Assembly: GCA_030377945.1 (NCBI GenBank)
Contig: JAUCGD010000236.1
Span: forward strand, 1 to 5,294
From: Desulfobacterales bacterium HSG17
GTDB taxonomy: Bacteria; Desulfobacterota; Desulfobacteria; Desulfobacterales; Desulfococcaceae
Direction of reading: 5' to 3'
Length of the DNA stretch: 5,294 nt
Shown here: positions 1 through 5,294 of the stretch, piece after piece
Layout: each line of letters opens with the position of its first letter
How positions within the stretch are numbered: position 1 is the stretch's first letter
Program-made: the position numbers and the translations under genes
The notes under the pieces: model-generated
Seen by the model: only the letters and a program-made list of their open reading frames with translations
Told to the model about the DNA's origin: nothing
The model's database searches: none

Positions 1-21
1 TTTGAAATTATTGTTTAATAC

Positions 22-129
22 GCTCTTTCAGAGCTTACTTTTTGGGTGGAATTCAGATCCCAGGCCGCTGGCGACTCGACTGAGCTCGCCGAAGCCCTGG
101 GCTTTATCAATTTGCCCTTTCAGGGCTTA
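22..129. repeat. Composite repeat: two short hairpin direct repeats flanking an interrupted hairpin
   Basis: Two 16-base direct repeats, GCTCTTTCAGAGCTTA (22-37) and GCCCTTTCAGGGCTTA (114-129), differ at two positions that pair with each other in each hairpin. Between them CCCAGG (59-64) pairs with CCTGGG (96-101). The centre of this middle hairpin holds a 28-base insert (66-93) that is itself an imperfect palindrome, GGCGA...TCGCC. Confidence 0.6.
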
Positions 130-220
130 GTGTCGTTGTAGGGTTCTGTTCTACATAAAGCAGGGCCATTGTTTCCACATGAATAATTTCATTTTTAGAA
201 ACAGGATCAACATAAGCCGT
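107..220 (-). pseudogene. Possible gene remnant, open stretch of 37 codons without a start
   Basis: Reading the minus strand from 220 gives TAYVDPVSKNEIIHVETMAL and continues to a TGA at 107-109. A TAG sits directly upstream (221-223) and no start codon with a ribosome binding site is present. The amino-acid mix looks protein-like in its first 25 residues, and the end runs into the composite repeat. I do not recognise the family; it may be the tail of a gene broken by repeat insertion, or chance. Confidence 0.25.
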
Positions 221-264
221 CTAAAAAAGTTACTTTTTGCAATTATTTTTTACCCGGTTTTGTT

Positions 265-320
265 CCCTTCGACAAGCTCAGGGAACGGTAAGCCAACCGT
301 GCCCTGAGCTTGTCGAAGGG
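265..320. repeat. 56-base hairpin repeat (CCCTTCGACAAGCTCAGGG family)
   Basis: Arms 265-283 and 302-320 pair perfectly over 19 bases. After one mismatch (284/301) pairing continues for five more (285-289 with 296-300), giving a 25-position stem and a six-base loop at 290-295. The arm sequence is, to my memory, a dispersed repeat found in many environmental bacteria. It lies about 90 bases after the stop of the small toxin-like frame; without a T run on the minus strand it is not a classical terminator. Confidence 0.85.
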
Positions 321-409
321 CAGTTAAATTAGGTCATCTGCTCCGAAAGCATTTGAGACATTTGGCGTGTTATAAGCAAAACCATACCTTTGGGTGAATA
401 AAATATTTG

Positions 410-541
410 CTATTTTCTGTTAATTTTATCATACTCTGCCAGCATATCAATATCTTCATAGGTTCTGACCCCGATAATCCCCCCGTGCTTCTTAACTGCC
501 TTTCGGTTAAATAAAATCAGGGTTTCAGGAAAAAGACACAT
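410..541 (-). pseudogene. Short frame resembling the N-terminus of a Doc (death-on-curing) toxin; truncated toxin or small protein
   Basis: A 43-residue frame begins at an ATG sharing one base with the Panacea gene's TGA stop (TGATG) and ends at TAG 410-412. Such overlap is typical of translationally coupled toxin-antitoxin pairs. The segment PETLILFNRKAVKKHGG and following GVR....L resembles the start of Doc proteins, where a helix of the form E-x-x-x-x-x-H-x-x-x-x-x-x-x-H-G-G is followed by G-V-R-D and L-L-E-S-A-L; here the conserved early histidine appears as asparagine. The catalytic HPFxxGNKR motif of Fic/Doc is absent, and complete Doc toxins have about 120 or more residues, so the frame would be a truncated remnant. 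I could not find the rest of a Doc protein in any minus-strand frame down to position 1. It may instead be an intact, unrecognised small protein. The coding call is fairly secure from the overlap; the Doc link is tentative. Confidence 0.5.
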
Positions 542-1062
542 CAGTTTGCAGCCAGATATTCAAAGGCTTTATCCCATTCAGGAACATTAAACAATGCCTC
601 TGAAAACTCATTAACTTCCTGATCTGCAAAAACAGCTTTTACAATATCAAGTAAACCGTTTTGACGTGATAAAATCATGGGCGGGGTTGCATACACATAT
701 TCTTTAAAACCTGGAAAATCAGTTTTCGGATTTGGTATTTTGTTTACAATTTCATCTAACAATATCTCAATTTCACCGGAATCTTGAACAGGTTCAACAT
801 TTTTAAGGCAGATACGCCTTTTATTTCCCGGTTCAGTATGTACTTCAAAAATACTGGGCATTTCCTGGGCGCAATTCAAAACATCCCATACAAAAGGCCC
901 GTAATTATCCCGATACCATTTAATATGAGTAATCTGTTTTCCAAATTTCCGAACAGCTTCAATATCCATAAGATAAATAAATTTTGTCAGGGCAGAATTA
1001 TACATCCATTTATCATACCTGGACAAAACAGACTGCATAACATCTTTTAATTGCTCACACAT
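541..1062 (-). CDS. Panacea-domain (SocA/GepA-like, DUF4065) protein, probable antitoxin
   Basis: The protein has 173 residues. Residues 24-62 (ALTKFIYLMDIEAVRKFGKQ... then WYRDNYGPFVWDVL) match the core of the Panacea/SocA family: the K-(L/F)-(L/I)-Y-L-x-D-x-E helix, a G-x-x-I-T turn and the aromatic-x-x-x-YGP segment. Panacea proteins are antitoxins or adaptor-like proteins paired with varied toxins, including Fic/Doc types; SocA of Caulobacter delivers the toxin SocB to ClpXP. Antitoxin-first order and an overlapping small downstream frame fit a toxin-antitoxin operon. I start at ATG 1062 because AAGGAG lies nine bases before it. The frame stays open to 1125, but that extension is hydrophobic, AT-rich and overlaps a likely promoter, so I treat it as untranslated. 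The C-terminal 100 residues are acidic, without a motif I recognise. Family assignment is firm; the antitoxin role is inferred from the family and the neighbour. No membrane segment is seen in the chosen product. Confidence 0.82.
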   Translation of the reverse strand: MCEQLKDVMQSVLSRYDKWMYNSALTKFIYLMDIEAVRKFGKQITHIKWYRDNYGPFVWDVLNCAQEMPSIFEVHTEPGNKRRICLKNVEPVQDSGEIEILLDEIVNKIPNPKTDFPGFKEYVYATPPMILSRQNGLLDIVKAVFADQEVNEFSEALFNVPEWDKAFEYLAAN

Positions 1063-1071
1063 TGCACTGCA

Positions 1072-1077
1072 CTCCTT
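1072..1077 (-). promoter_or_regulatory. Ribosome binding site of the Panacea gene
   Basis: AAGGAG on the minus strand, nine bases upstream of ATG 1062. It is the only good Shine-Dalgarno match near the gene start and rules in favour of the 173-residue product over a 194-residue version starting at 1125. Confidence 0.75.
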
Positions 1078-1099
1078 ATAAACATGCAAAAATAAAATC

Positions 1100-1125
1100 A
1101 TTATAAAAATATATAACACGGTCAA
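1100..1125 (-). promoter_or_regulatory. Possible sigma-70 promoter of the Panacea gene
   Basis: A perfect TATAAT (minus strand 1105-1100) lies 37 bases before the start codon. Upstream are TTGACC (1125-1120), only 14 bases away, or the overlapping TTTGAC (1126-1121), 15 bases away. The -10 box is excellent, but the spacer is shorter than the usual 17, so activity is uncertain. Position fits the gene start at 1062 and argues that this stretch is not coding. Confidence 0.4.
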
Positions 1126-1155
1126 AGATTATCAACAACCATAAAAAACCCTGAT

Positions 1156-1256
1156 ATGGAGTTCATAGCTTGCTATGTATATGTAGTGGATCTCAAGGCA
1201 TGCTTTATGAGAAAAAACTTCGCTTTTTATCGAACATAGCAAGCTATGAACTCCAT
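1156..1256. repeat. 101-bp inverted-repeat element with perfect 23-bp arms
   Basis: Arms at 1156-1178 and 1234-1256 are exact reverse complements over 23 bases. Each arm contains its own small palindrome, CATAGC-TT-GCTATG at 1164-1177 and the complement at 1235-1248, so each arm could fold alone or pair with the other. The 55-base centre includes short A and T runs and no coding frame. The form suggests a non-autonomous mobile or REP-like dispersed repeat. I see no clear target duplication at its ends. Confidence 0.75.
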
Positions 1257-1283
1257 TTTTATAATTTCCTATACAATAAAAAA

Positions 1284-1431
1284 TAGACATTATCGGAAAT
1301 AAAGTTTACCTTTTTATTCCCCCCTTGAGGGGGGGTAAGGGGGGTGTTTTTGAACAGAAAGACTGCGTGCGACACCCCTGCCCCCTCAAGGGGGGATTTT
1401 TAACTACAAACCTTATTTCCGATAATGTCTA
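1284..1431. mobile_element. MITE-like element with 24-bp terminal inverted repeats and TA ends
   Basis: Terminal repeats 1284-1307 and 1408-1431 are reverse complements with one mismatch in 24. Both ends begin with TA next to GACATTATCGGAAATAA, which fits the TA target duplication of IS630/Tc1-mariner type transposons; this family link is inference. The 148-bp body has no transposase frame, so it would depend on a transposase elsewhere. Inside sits a second inverted repeat, rich in C and G runs (about 1318-1349 and 1372-1396). It lies 44 bases after the dehydrogenase stop and may end transcription. Confidence 0.6.
1318..1396. repeat. Nested C/G-run inverted repeat inside the MITE-like element
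   Basis: CCCCCCTTGAGGGGGGG followed by TAAGGGGGGTG on the left pairs imperfectly with CACCCCTGCCCCCTCAAGGGGGG on the right, around a loop of about 25 bases. Each half also forms its own small C6-TTGA-G6 type hairpin. On the plus strand the right half is followed by ATTTTTA, giving a terminator-like shape, but no plus-strand gene is present to use it. Confidence 0.65.
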
Positions 1432-1475
1432 ATGCCCAATTCCAATTCATAAATCATATTTTCATGTACACCGGC

Positions 1476-4298
1476 CTATAAACACCCAGCCAGAATCTCA
1501 ACCGGATGCTTGACAGGCTTTTGACCAAACTGTTCCATCTGAATCCTGCATGTGGGGCAGTCTGTTACTCCTGTTGTGGCATTTGAATTATTAAGTTTTG
1601 TTATCATATCCGAGCCTATATTTCTGCTCAAGTCAAAATTTTTCGCAGACATGCCCCAGGCCCCTGCCATTCCGCAGCAATGGCTGTTTAAATCCTGTGT
1701 TTCCAGTCCTGGAATCTTTGACAAAAGGTTCAAGGAACTCTGTGCAAAGGGCTGAACACGGAGATGGCAGGGATTATGATATGCTACCTTATCCTTGCAG
1801 GGCTTCAGATCAAGTCTTTCCATATAGAGATTAATAAGGCTGCTTATGTGGATTATCTTTTCTTTGACTGCCTGGATCTCTTTGGTGTCAACAAGATATT
1901 CCCATTCCTGCATTAATGAAAGGCCGCAGGAAGAACATGTAACAACAATATAATCTGCCCGGTCAATAAGATTTCTCCATTGTGCAAGGTTTTGATATAT
2001 CTTTTCTGCGGCCTGTTTTGTCATGCCTTTGGAAAGCATGGGCAGGCCGCAGCAATGCTGTTTTGGTGTGTATATGTTCATGTTTAACTGCTTTAACACC
2101 TTTATGGCAGCCAGTCCTGTTTCAGGGCGGATATATCCTGCATAACATCCTGCAAAATAAATCAGGTTTATTTTGCCATTGCCTTCTTTTGGCTGAATTC
2201 TTTTAAATAATGATTGTGAAGAAAAGCTTACAATATCCCGTGCAGCAGAAATACCGGTAAATTTTTCTGCTGCTTTTCTGCTGATTTTCATTTCCATTAC
2301 AGGCTTTAATAATTCAGAGAATTTTCCTGTATTTGCTCCGGCAAACTCTGCACTTGTTAATAAACGATTCTCAAGGCTGACTCCGAATCTTTTCACAAAC
2401 TGTGCTCTGGCTTCTATTGCCAGTTTTGGTATATTTACCTCAGAAGGACATTCTTTATAACAGCTCCCGCAGTTAACACATTTTTCAATGACCTGCTGAA
2501 ATCGGGCTTTATACAATGCACTGTCTTCAACAGCACCGCTGATAAGTGCTCTCAGGATATTTGCCTTGGCTTTTGGTGCAGCAGATTCCTCGCATGTAAA
2601 TTTGTAAACAGGGCACATGCGCGTTGCTGTTGTCATGGTGGTACATTTGGAACATCCATGACATTTTTCTGCTTCTTGGATAAAGCCCTGGGGCCAGTTT
2701 AAGTTTTTTTCTTTTAAATCGCTTCCCTTGTATTGAGTTCCAAACCTGAGAGATTTTGTCATCTGGTCCGGGTCATGGGTGGTCTTGATTTCAGGGTTAA
2801 ATAATCCATCTGGATCAAAAATATCTTTAGTTTCAAGGAAAAGATCGTATATTTCAGGATACTGCTGTTTTATATATGTACTTCTCAGTCTGCCGTCTCC
2901 ATGTTCCCCAGAAACAGAACCTCCCAGTAAATGAACAAGATCAAAAACTTCATCTGCCAGAACTTTTAACATTCCAATATCATGGACATCCTTCATATTC
3001 AGCAGGGGGCGTGTATGGAGAAGCCCTTTGGCAATGTGTCCGTATGTTACAAAATCAACCTTATGACGGTTCAGTATCTTATATATTCCCTTGAAATATT
3101 CCACAAGGCAGTCAGTGGGAACAACAGCATCCTCAATAAGAGCCAGGATTTTTTTTTCTCCTTTGAGTTTATAAAGAATGGGAACCGCTGCTTTTCTCAC
3201 AGCCCAGAATTTCTGTTTTTCCTGTACAGATACTGCCAGGTATGCCTTATCTGTCAGCTTTTCCTTTTTGATAATATCTTTTGCTTTATCTGCCTGTTCT
3301 GTACATTTATCAATATCATTTTCATCAAATTCAATAAGAAGAACATTATCAATACCCTGGGGAATTTTATCTTGCAGGGTTTTATCGCTTTGCCTTGCAA
3401 GATTAAGCAGGGATTTATCCATAACCTCTATACCGGACGGTTTCATGGGCAGGATCATCTGTACAGCTTTTGAAGCTGAAACAATATCGTCAAAAAAGGC
3501 CACAACAAGGTTGTCATGCTCAGGTTTATCAATAAGTTTAAATTTCAAGCGGGTGACAATGCCCAGGGTTCCTTCTGCCCCGGCAAAGAGTCTGTTTAAA
3601 ACAAGCTGGTTATCCCTGACAAGACCCCTGAGATTATATCCTGCGACATTGTAACGTATATCAGGATAGGATTTTTCAATTTTCTGATTGTTATCCATGT
3701 ACATCTGCCAAAGATTCTGAAAAATATCTGAAATATTTTCAGGCAGATTTTCATAATCTTTGGCTTGAATCTCTGACAGGGTAATAAGCTGACCATTGGC
3801 GAGAACCACTTGAGCATCCAGGATATAGTCGGAAACATTCCCGTATTTTACCGAATGCGCTCCACTGGCATTGGTTCCGTACATACCTCCAAAGGAAGCA
3901 TATTCTCCGCTTGACGGGTCAGGCGGGAAAAAAAGCTTTTTTCCTTTGAGTTCAGCTTCAAGCTGACCAAAGCGAAAGCCTGGTTCGCATTCAAAGGTTT
4001 TGTTTTTCAGATCAATACTGAAAAGCTGGTTCATGTATTTTGTAAAATCAATAACAATTCCGCTTCCCAGTGAAGACCCGCAAAGACCGCTTCCTGCTCC
4101 CCTGGGATGGATTGTAAAACTATGTTCACGGGCAAAATCAACAGTCTGGATTACATCCTGGGCATTCTTTGGATATACCACACAGGCAGGTTCTTTTCTG
4201 AATATGCTGCCGTCTGTGGAGAGCATGTATCTGTGGAGATAATCTGAATGAACATCGCCTTTAATACAATTGTTTAACATGCCAAATTTATTTAACAT
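1476..4298 (-). CDS. FAD-binding / iron-sulfur fused 2-hydroxyacid dehydrogenase, Dld-II-like (probable D-lactate dehydrogenase)
   Basis: The 940-residue protein probably oxidises a D-2-hydroxyacid, most likely D-lactate to pyruvate, using FAD and passing electrons through Fe-S clusters to a quinone or other respiratory carrier. Domain order: FAD-binding type 4 domain at about residues 35-255, with HPRGAGSGLCG at 64-74, a PPDPSS...GGMYGTNASG stretch at 125-146 and GAEGTLGIVT at 240-249; FAD-oxidase C-terminal domain to about 505, with GH...LHTRP near 420-431 and SGEHGDGR at 463-470; two ferredoxin-type motifs, C546/C549/C552/C562 and C607/C610/C613/C617; then two CCG domains, C718-CC749/750-C788xxC791 and C844-CC874/875-C914xxC917. 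All cysteines expected for four metal-site motifs are present. Length and layout match Dld-II of Shewanella (about 930 residues) as I remember it. I chose the ATG at 4298 because it has GGAG six bases upstream; ATG 4310 and TTG 4313 lack one. It overlaps larA by 11 bp. No signal peptide or membrane segment is visible. Glycolate or 2-hydroxyglutarate remain alternative substrates. Confidence 0.93.
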   Translation of the reverse strand: MLNKFGMLNNCIKGDVHSDYLHRYMLSTDGSIFRKEPACVVYPKNAQDVIQTVDFAREHSFTIHPRGAGSGLCGSSLGSGIVIDFTKYMNQLFSIDLKNKTFECEPGFRFGQLEAELKGKKLFFPPDPSSGEYASFGGMYGTNASGAHSVKYGNVSDYILDAQVVLANGQLITLSEIQAKDYENLPENISDIFQNLWQMYMDNNQKIEKSYPDIRYNVAGYNLRGLVRDNQLVLNRLFAGAEGTLGIVTRLKFKLIDKPEHDNLVVAFFDDIVSASKAVQMILPMKPSGIEVMDKSLLNLARQSDKTLQDKIPQGIDNVLLIEFDENDIDKCTEQADKAKDIIKKEKLTDKAYLAVSVQEKQKFWAVRKAAVPILYKLKGEKKILALIEDAVVPTDCLVEYFKGIYKILNRHKVDFVTYGHIAKGLLHTRPLLNMKDVHDIGMLKVLADEVFDLVHLLGGSVSGEHGDGRLRSTYIKQQYPEIYDLFLETKDIFDPDGLFNPEIKTTHDPDQMTKSLRFGTQYKGSDLKEKNLNWPQGFIQEAEKCHGCSKCTTMTTATRMCPVYKFTCEESAAPKAKANILRALISGAVEDSALYKARFQQVIEKCVNCGSCYKECPSEVNIPKLAIEARAQFVKRFGVSLENRLLTSAEFAGANTGKFSELLKPVMEMKISRKAAEKFTGISAARDIVSFSSQSLFKRIQPKEGNGKINLIYFAGCYAGYIRPETGLAAIKVLKQLNMNIYTPKQHCCGLPMLSKGMTKQAAEKIYQNLAQWRNLIDRADYIVVTCSSCGLSLMQEWEYLVDTKEIQAVKEKIIHISSLINLYMERLDLKPCKDKVAYHNPCHLRVQPFAQSSLNLLSKIPGLETQDLNSHCCGMAGAWGMSAKNFDLSRNIGSDMITKLNNSNATTGVTDCPTCRIQMEQFGQKPVKHPVEILAGCL

Positions 4299-5294
4299 TA
4301 TTTTCTCCATCAATATTTACCAGGAGAGCGGCACTGGGAATTACAGCCAGGGAATCTTTAAAATTTTTTACCATTTTTACAGCTTGTTCAAATGATAATT
4401 TTTGAACATTTATGGCTTCAGCAGCAGTATCAGGCAGTTCTGTTATCATGGAAATATTTATACGATCTGTTTTTGACATCATGGAAAGAGCTGTGCCCCC
4501 ATTGCCTTGATAGTTTTGAACCAGCCTGTCAAATGCAGGTTTAAAACCTCCTGCATTAAACCAGGGCAGAAATGTTTTTGAGCCTATGCTGTCCCTGCAT
4601 TGGGCAAGAATAATCAGTTGCCCCCCATCCTTAACAAATTTAGCAGCATTATGAACAGCTTTATGGGCCTGGATAAAATTTATATCCTTGGGATAACCTC
4701 CGCATGAAGCAAGAACCAGATCATATTTGCGATTGTCATTAATCTCACAGTTTTTTCCATGTTCAGCACAGGCATTATGAAAATGCTCTTTTCCGCTTCC
4801 CACCAGCAGATCACACACTTCCCCGCTTGAATTTAAAATCCCGTGGATTGCCATATCAGCAGGGCAAAAACTTTCAAATTCTGCAAGGTCTTCTGCCAGG
4901 GGATTGCCCTGTATAATTCCGGGCTGGCATAAAGGGGCCAGGGTTTGAATTTCCTGATCCAGAAAAAGCCCATGATTTTTATAAATGGATTTGCAAAAAC
5001 CAAGACCTGGAAAAATCAATTTCCTGCCTCCTCCATATCCTGCAAAATAATGATGGGAAACAGCACCAAAGGTAATTAAAAAACCTGCATCAGCAATATC
5101 TCTGCGGAGCATAATTGGTGTGCCCCTTGATGTATGTCCTTTAGTGATAAAAACACTTTTATCTGTGCTGTCATGATGAATAAAGCGATATTTTTTATAT
5201 AATTTGCCATAAGCTCTGCAAGATTCATCATCATTTTGAGGCAAATGGGTTCCATATGCAATATATATTGAGATATTATCAGGACTTACCCCGA
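4288..5294 (-). CDS. larA: LarA-family nickel-pincer 2-hydroxyacid racemase (lactate racemase-like), 5' end outside window
   Basis: This encodes the last 334 residues of a LarA/DUF2088 protein; the frame stays open to the window edge, so the start is not seen. A TTG at 5244 is only an internal codon, because the family motif G-T-H (fragment residues 14-16) lies upstream of it. Visible motifs are GTH at 14-16, TSRGTP near 54, HHYFAGYGGGRK ending in Lys91, NH at 106-107, a GNP at 129-131 and GGYPKD...QAHK at 198-211. Spacing His81-Lys91-His107 equals that of His174-Lys184-His200 in Lactiplantibacillus LarA (numbers from memory), where the lysine binds the nickel-pincer nucleotide and His200 binds nickel; His16 matches His108, the second catalytic base. 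About 90 N-terminal residues are missing relative to the roughly 425-residue family. All key residues are present, so the enzyme is probably active. The substrate is probably lactate given the neighbouring dehydrogenase, but LarA homologues also racemise malate, phenyllactate and other 2-hydroxyacids. The protein is presumably cytoplasmic. Confidence 0.93.
   Translation of the reverse strand, partial: GVSPDNISIYIAYGTHLPQNDDESCRAYGKLYKKYRFIHHDSTDKSVFITKGHTSRGTPIMLRRDIADAGFLITFGAVSHHYFAGYGGGRKLIFPGLGFCKSIYKNHGLFLDQEIQTLAPLCQPGIIQGNPLAEDLAEFESFCPADMAIHGILNSSGEVCDLLVGSGKEHFHNACAEHGKNCEINDNRKYDLVLASCGGYPKDINFIQAHKAVHNAAKFVKDGGQLIILAQCRDSIGSKTFLPWFNAGGFKPAFDRLVQNYQGNGGTALSMMSKTDRINISMITELPDTAAEAINVQKLSFEQAVKMVKNFKDSLAVIPSAALLVNIDGENNVK
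4305..4308 (-). promoter_or_regulatory. Ribosome binding site deciding the dehydrogenase start
   Basis: GGAG on the minus strand, six bases before the ATG at 4298, inside the last codons of larA. It favours that ATG over the upstream ATG 4310 and TTG 4313, which have only AT-rich sequence before them. Its position within the upstream gene, with an 11-bp overlap, indicates translational coupling of the two genes. Confidence 0.7.

Larger units (their letters stand above)
1..409. other. Repeat-rich region after the toxin-antitoxin pair, no intact gene
   Basis: This stretch holds a composite hairpin repeat (22-129), a strong hairpin (265-320), a small palindrome AAAAAGT-T-ACTTTTT at 224-238 and two short open minus-strand stretches that may be remnants. 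No frame has a convincing start with ribosome binding site, and I see no RNA gene. The density of unlike repeats suggests a site that has accumulated insertions. Confidence 0.6.
1063..1475. other. Intergenic region between the dehydrogenase and the Panacea gene, filled by repeat elements
   Basis: No coding frame of note in either strand. It holds the Panacea promoter and ribosome binding site (1072-1125), a 101-bp stem-loop element (1156-1256) and a 148-bp MITE-like element (1284-1431). The 44 bases just after the dehydrogenase stop contain no simple GC stem followed by a T run, so if transcription ends here the C/G-rich stems of the second element are the best candidates. Confidence 0.7.

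Noticed and set aside
1..129. CRISPR array suggested by the two similar 16-base repeats
   Set aside because: Only two units, 76 bases apart, with structured repeat DNA between them instead of unique spacers.
179..307. Plus-strand 42-residue frame starting MNNFIFRNRINISRLKK, with a hydrophobic stretch like a signal peptide
   Set aside because: No ribosome binding site, and its last third is encoded by the hairpin repeat 265-320; likely chance reading of AT-rich and repeat DNA.
784..1050. Plus-strand 88-residue frame opposite the Panacea gene
   Set aside because: It is antisense to a recognised domain, and no family features are seen.
1063..1125. N-terminal extension of the Panacea protein (21 hydrophobic residues resembling a signal or membrane segment)
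   Set aside because: ATG 1062 has AAGGAG nine bases upstream, while the start at 1125 has no ribosome binding site and lies on the promoter-like TATAAT region; family members begin shortly before the Panacea core.
1371..1403. Classical rho-independent terminator for the dehydrogenase operon
   Set aside because: The T run follows the stem on the plus strand, whereas the operon is transcribed from the minus strand.
2982..3654. Two overlapping plus-strand frames of about 160 residues opposite the dehydrogenase gene
   Set aside because: They lie antisense to strongly conserved FAD-oxidase coding sequence and are rich in Cys, Phe and Ser as expected from reverse reading; no known motif.
3596..3838. 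Minus-strand 80-residue frame within the dehydrogenase
   Set aside because: It is an out-of-frame shadow of the conserved FAD domain.
5076..5261. Minus-strand 61-residue frame within larA
   Set aside because: It is out of frame with the conserved LarA motifs, which read through continuously to the window edge.

Overview
The window comes from an AT-rich bacterial chromosome. All supported genes lie on the minus strand, so the biological reading order is from position 5294 down to 1. A nickel-pincer racemase next to a fused FAD/iron-sulfur 2-hydroxyacid dehydrogenase, plus non-coding DNA crowded with dispersed repeats, suggests an anaerobic, lactate-using organism. A sulfate reducer of the Desulfobacterota (Desulfonema-like) is my guess. 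This is inference from gene style and repeat content; the window has no taxonomic marker.

Region 4288-5294 holds the C-terminal four fifths of a LarA-family racemase/epimerase that runs off the right edge. Its last codons overlap by 11 bp with the next gene (1476-4298), a 940-residue protein. That protein joins a GlcD/Dld-type FAD domain, two ferredoxin-type [4Fe-4S] motifs and two CCG cysteine domains, an architecture like the Dld-II D-lactate dehydrogenase. The simplest reading is a translationally coupled unit. LarA interconverts the enantiomers of a 2-hydroxyacid (probably lactate), and the dehydrogenase oxidises the D form to the 2-oxoacid (pyruvate), passing electrons through Fe-S centres to a respiratory carrier. 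The cofactor-making genes larB, larC and larE are not in the window.

Region 1063-1475 is non-coding and carries two inverted-repeat elements. One is a 101-bp stem-loop with perfect 23-bp arms (1156-1256). The other is a 148-bp MITE-like element with 24-bp terminal inverted repeats bounded by TA (1284-1431), containing a nested C/G-rich inverted repeat. A plausible promoter and a good ribosome binding site precede the next gene.

Region 410-1062 looks like a toxin-antitoxin pair: a Panacea (SocA-like, DUF4065) antitoxin, followed by a 43-codon reading frame whose start overlaps the antitoxin stop (TGATG). The short frame resembles only the N-terminus of a Doc toxin and lacks the Fic/Doc catalytic motif, so the toxin appears truncated. 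This small frame and its possible decay are the most interesting gene-level observation.

Region 1-409 has no convincing intact gene. It contains a long hairpin (265-320), a composite repeat (22-129) in which two short hairpins differ by a compensatory base-pair change, an insert related to the 265-320 hairpin, and two short open stretches that may be gene remnants. I see no RNA gene, CRISPR array or complete transposase.
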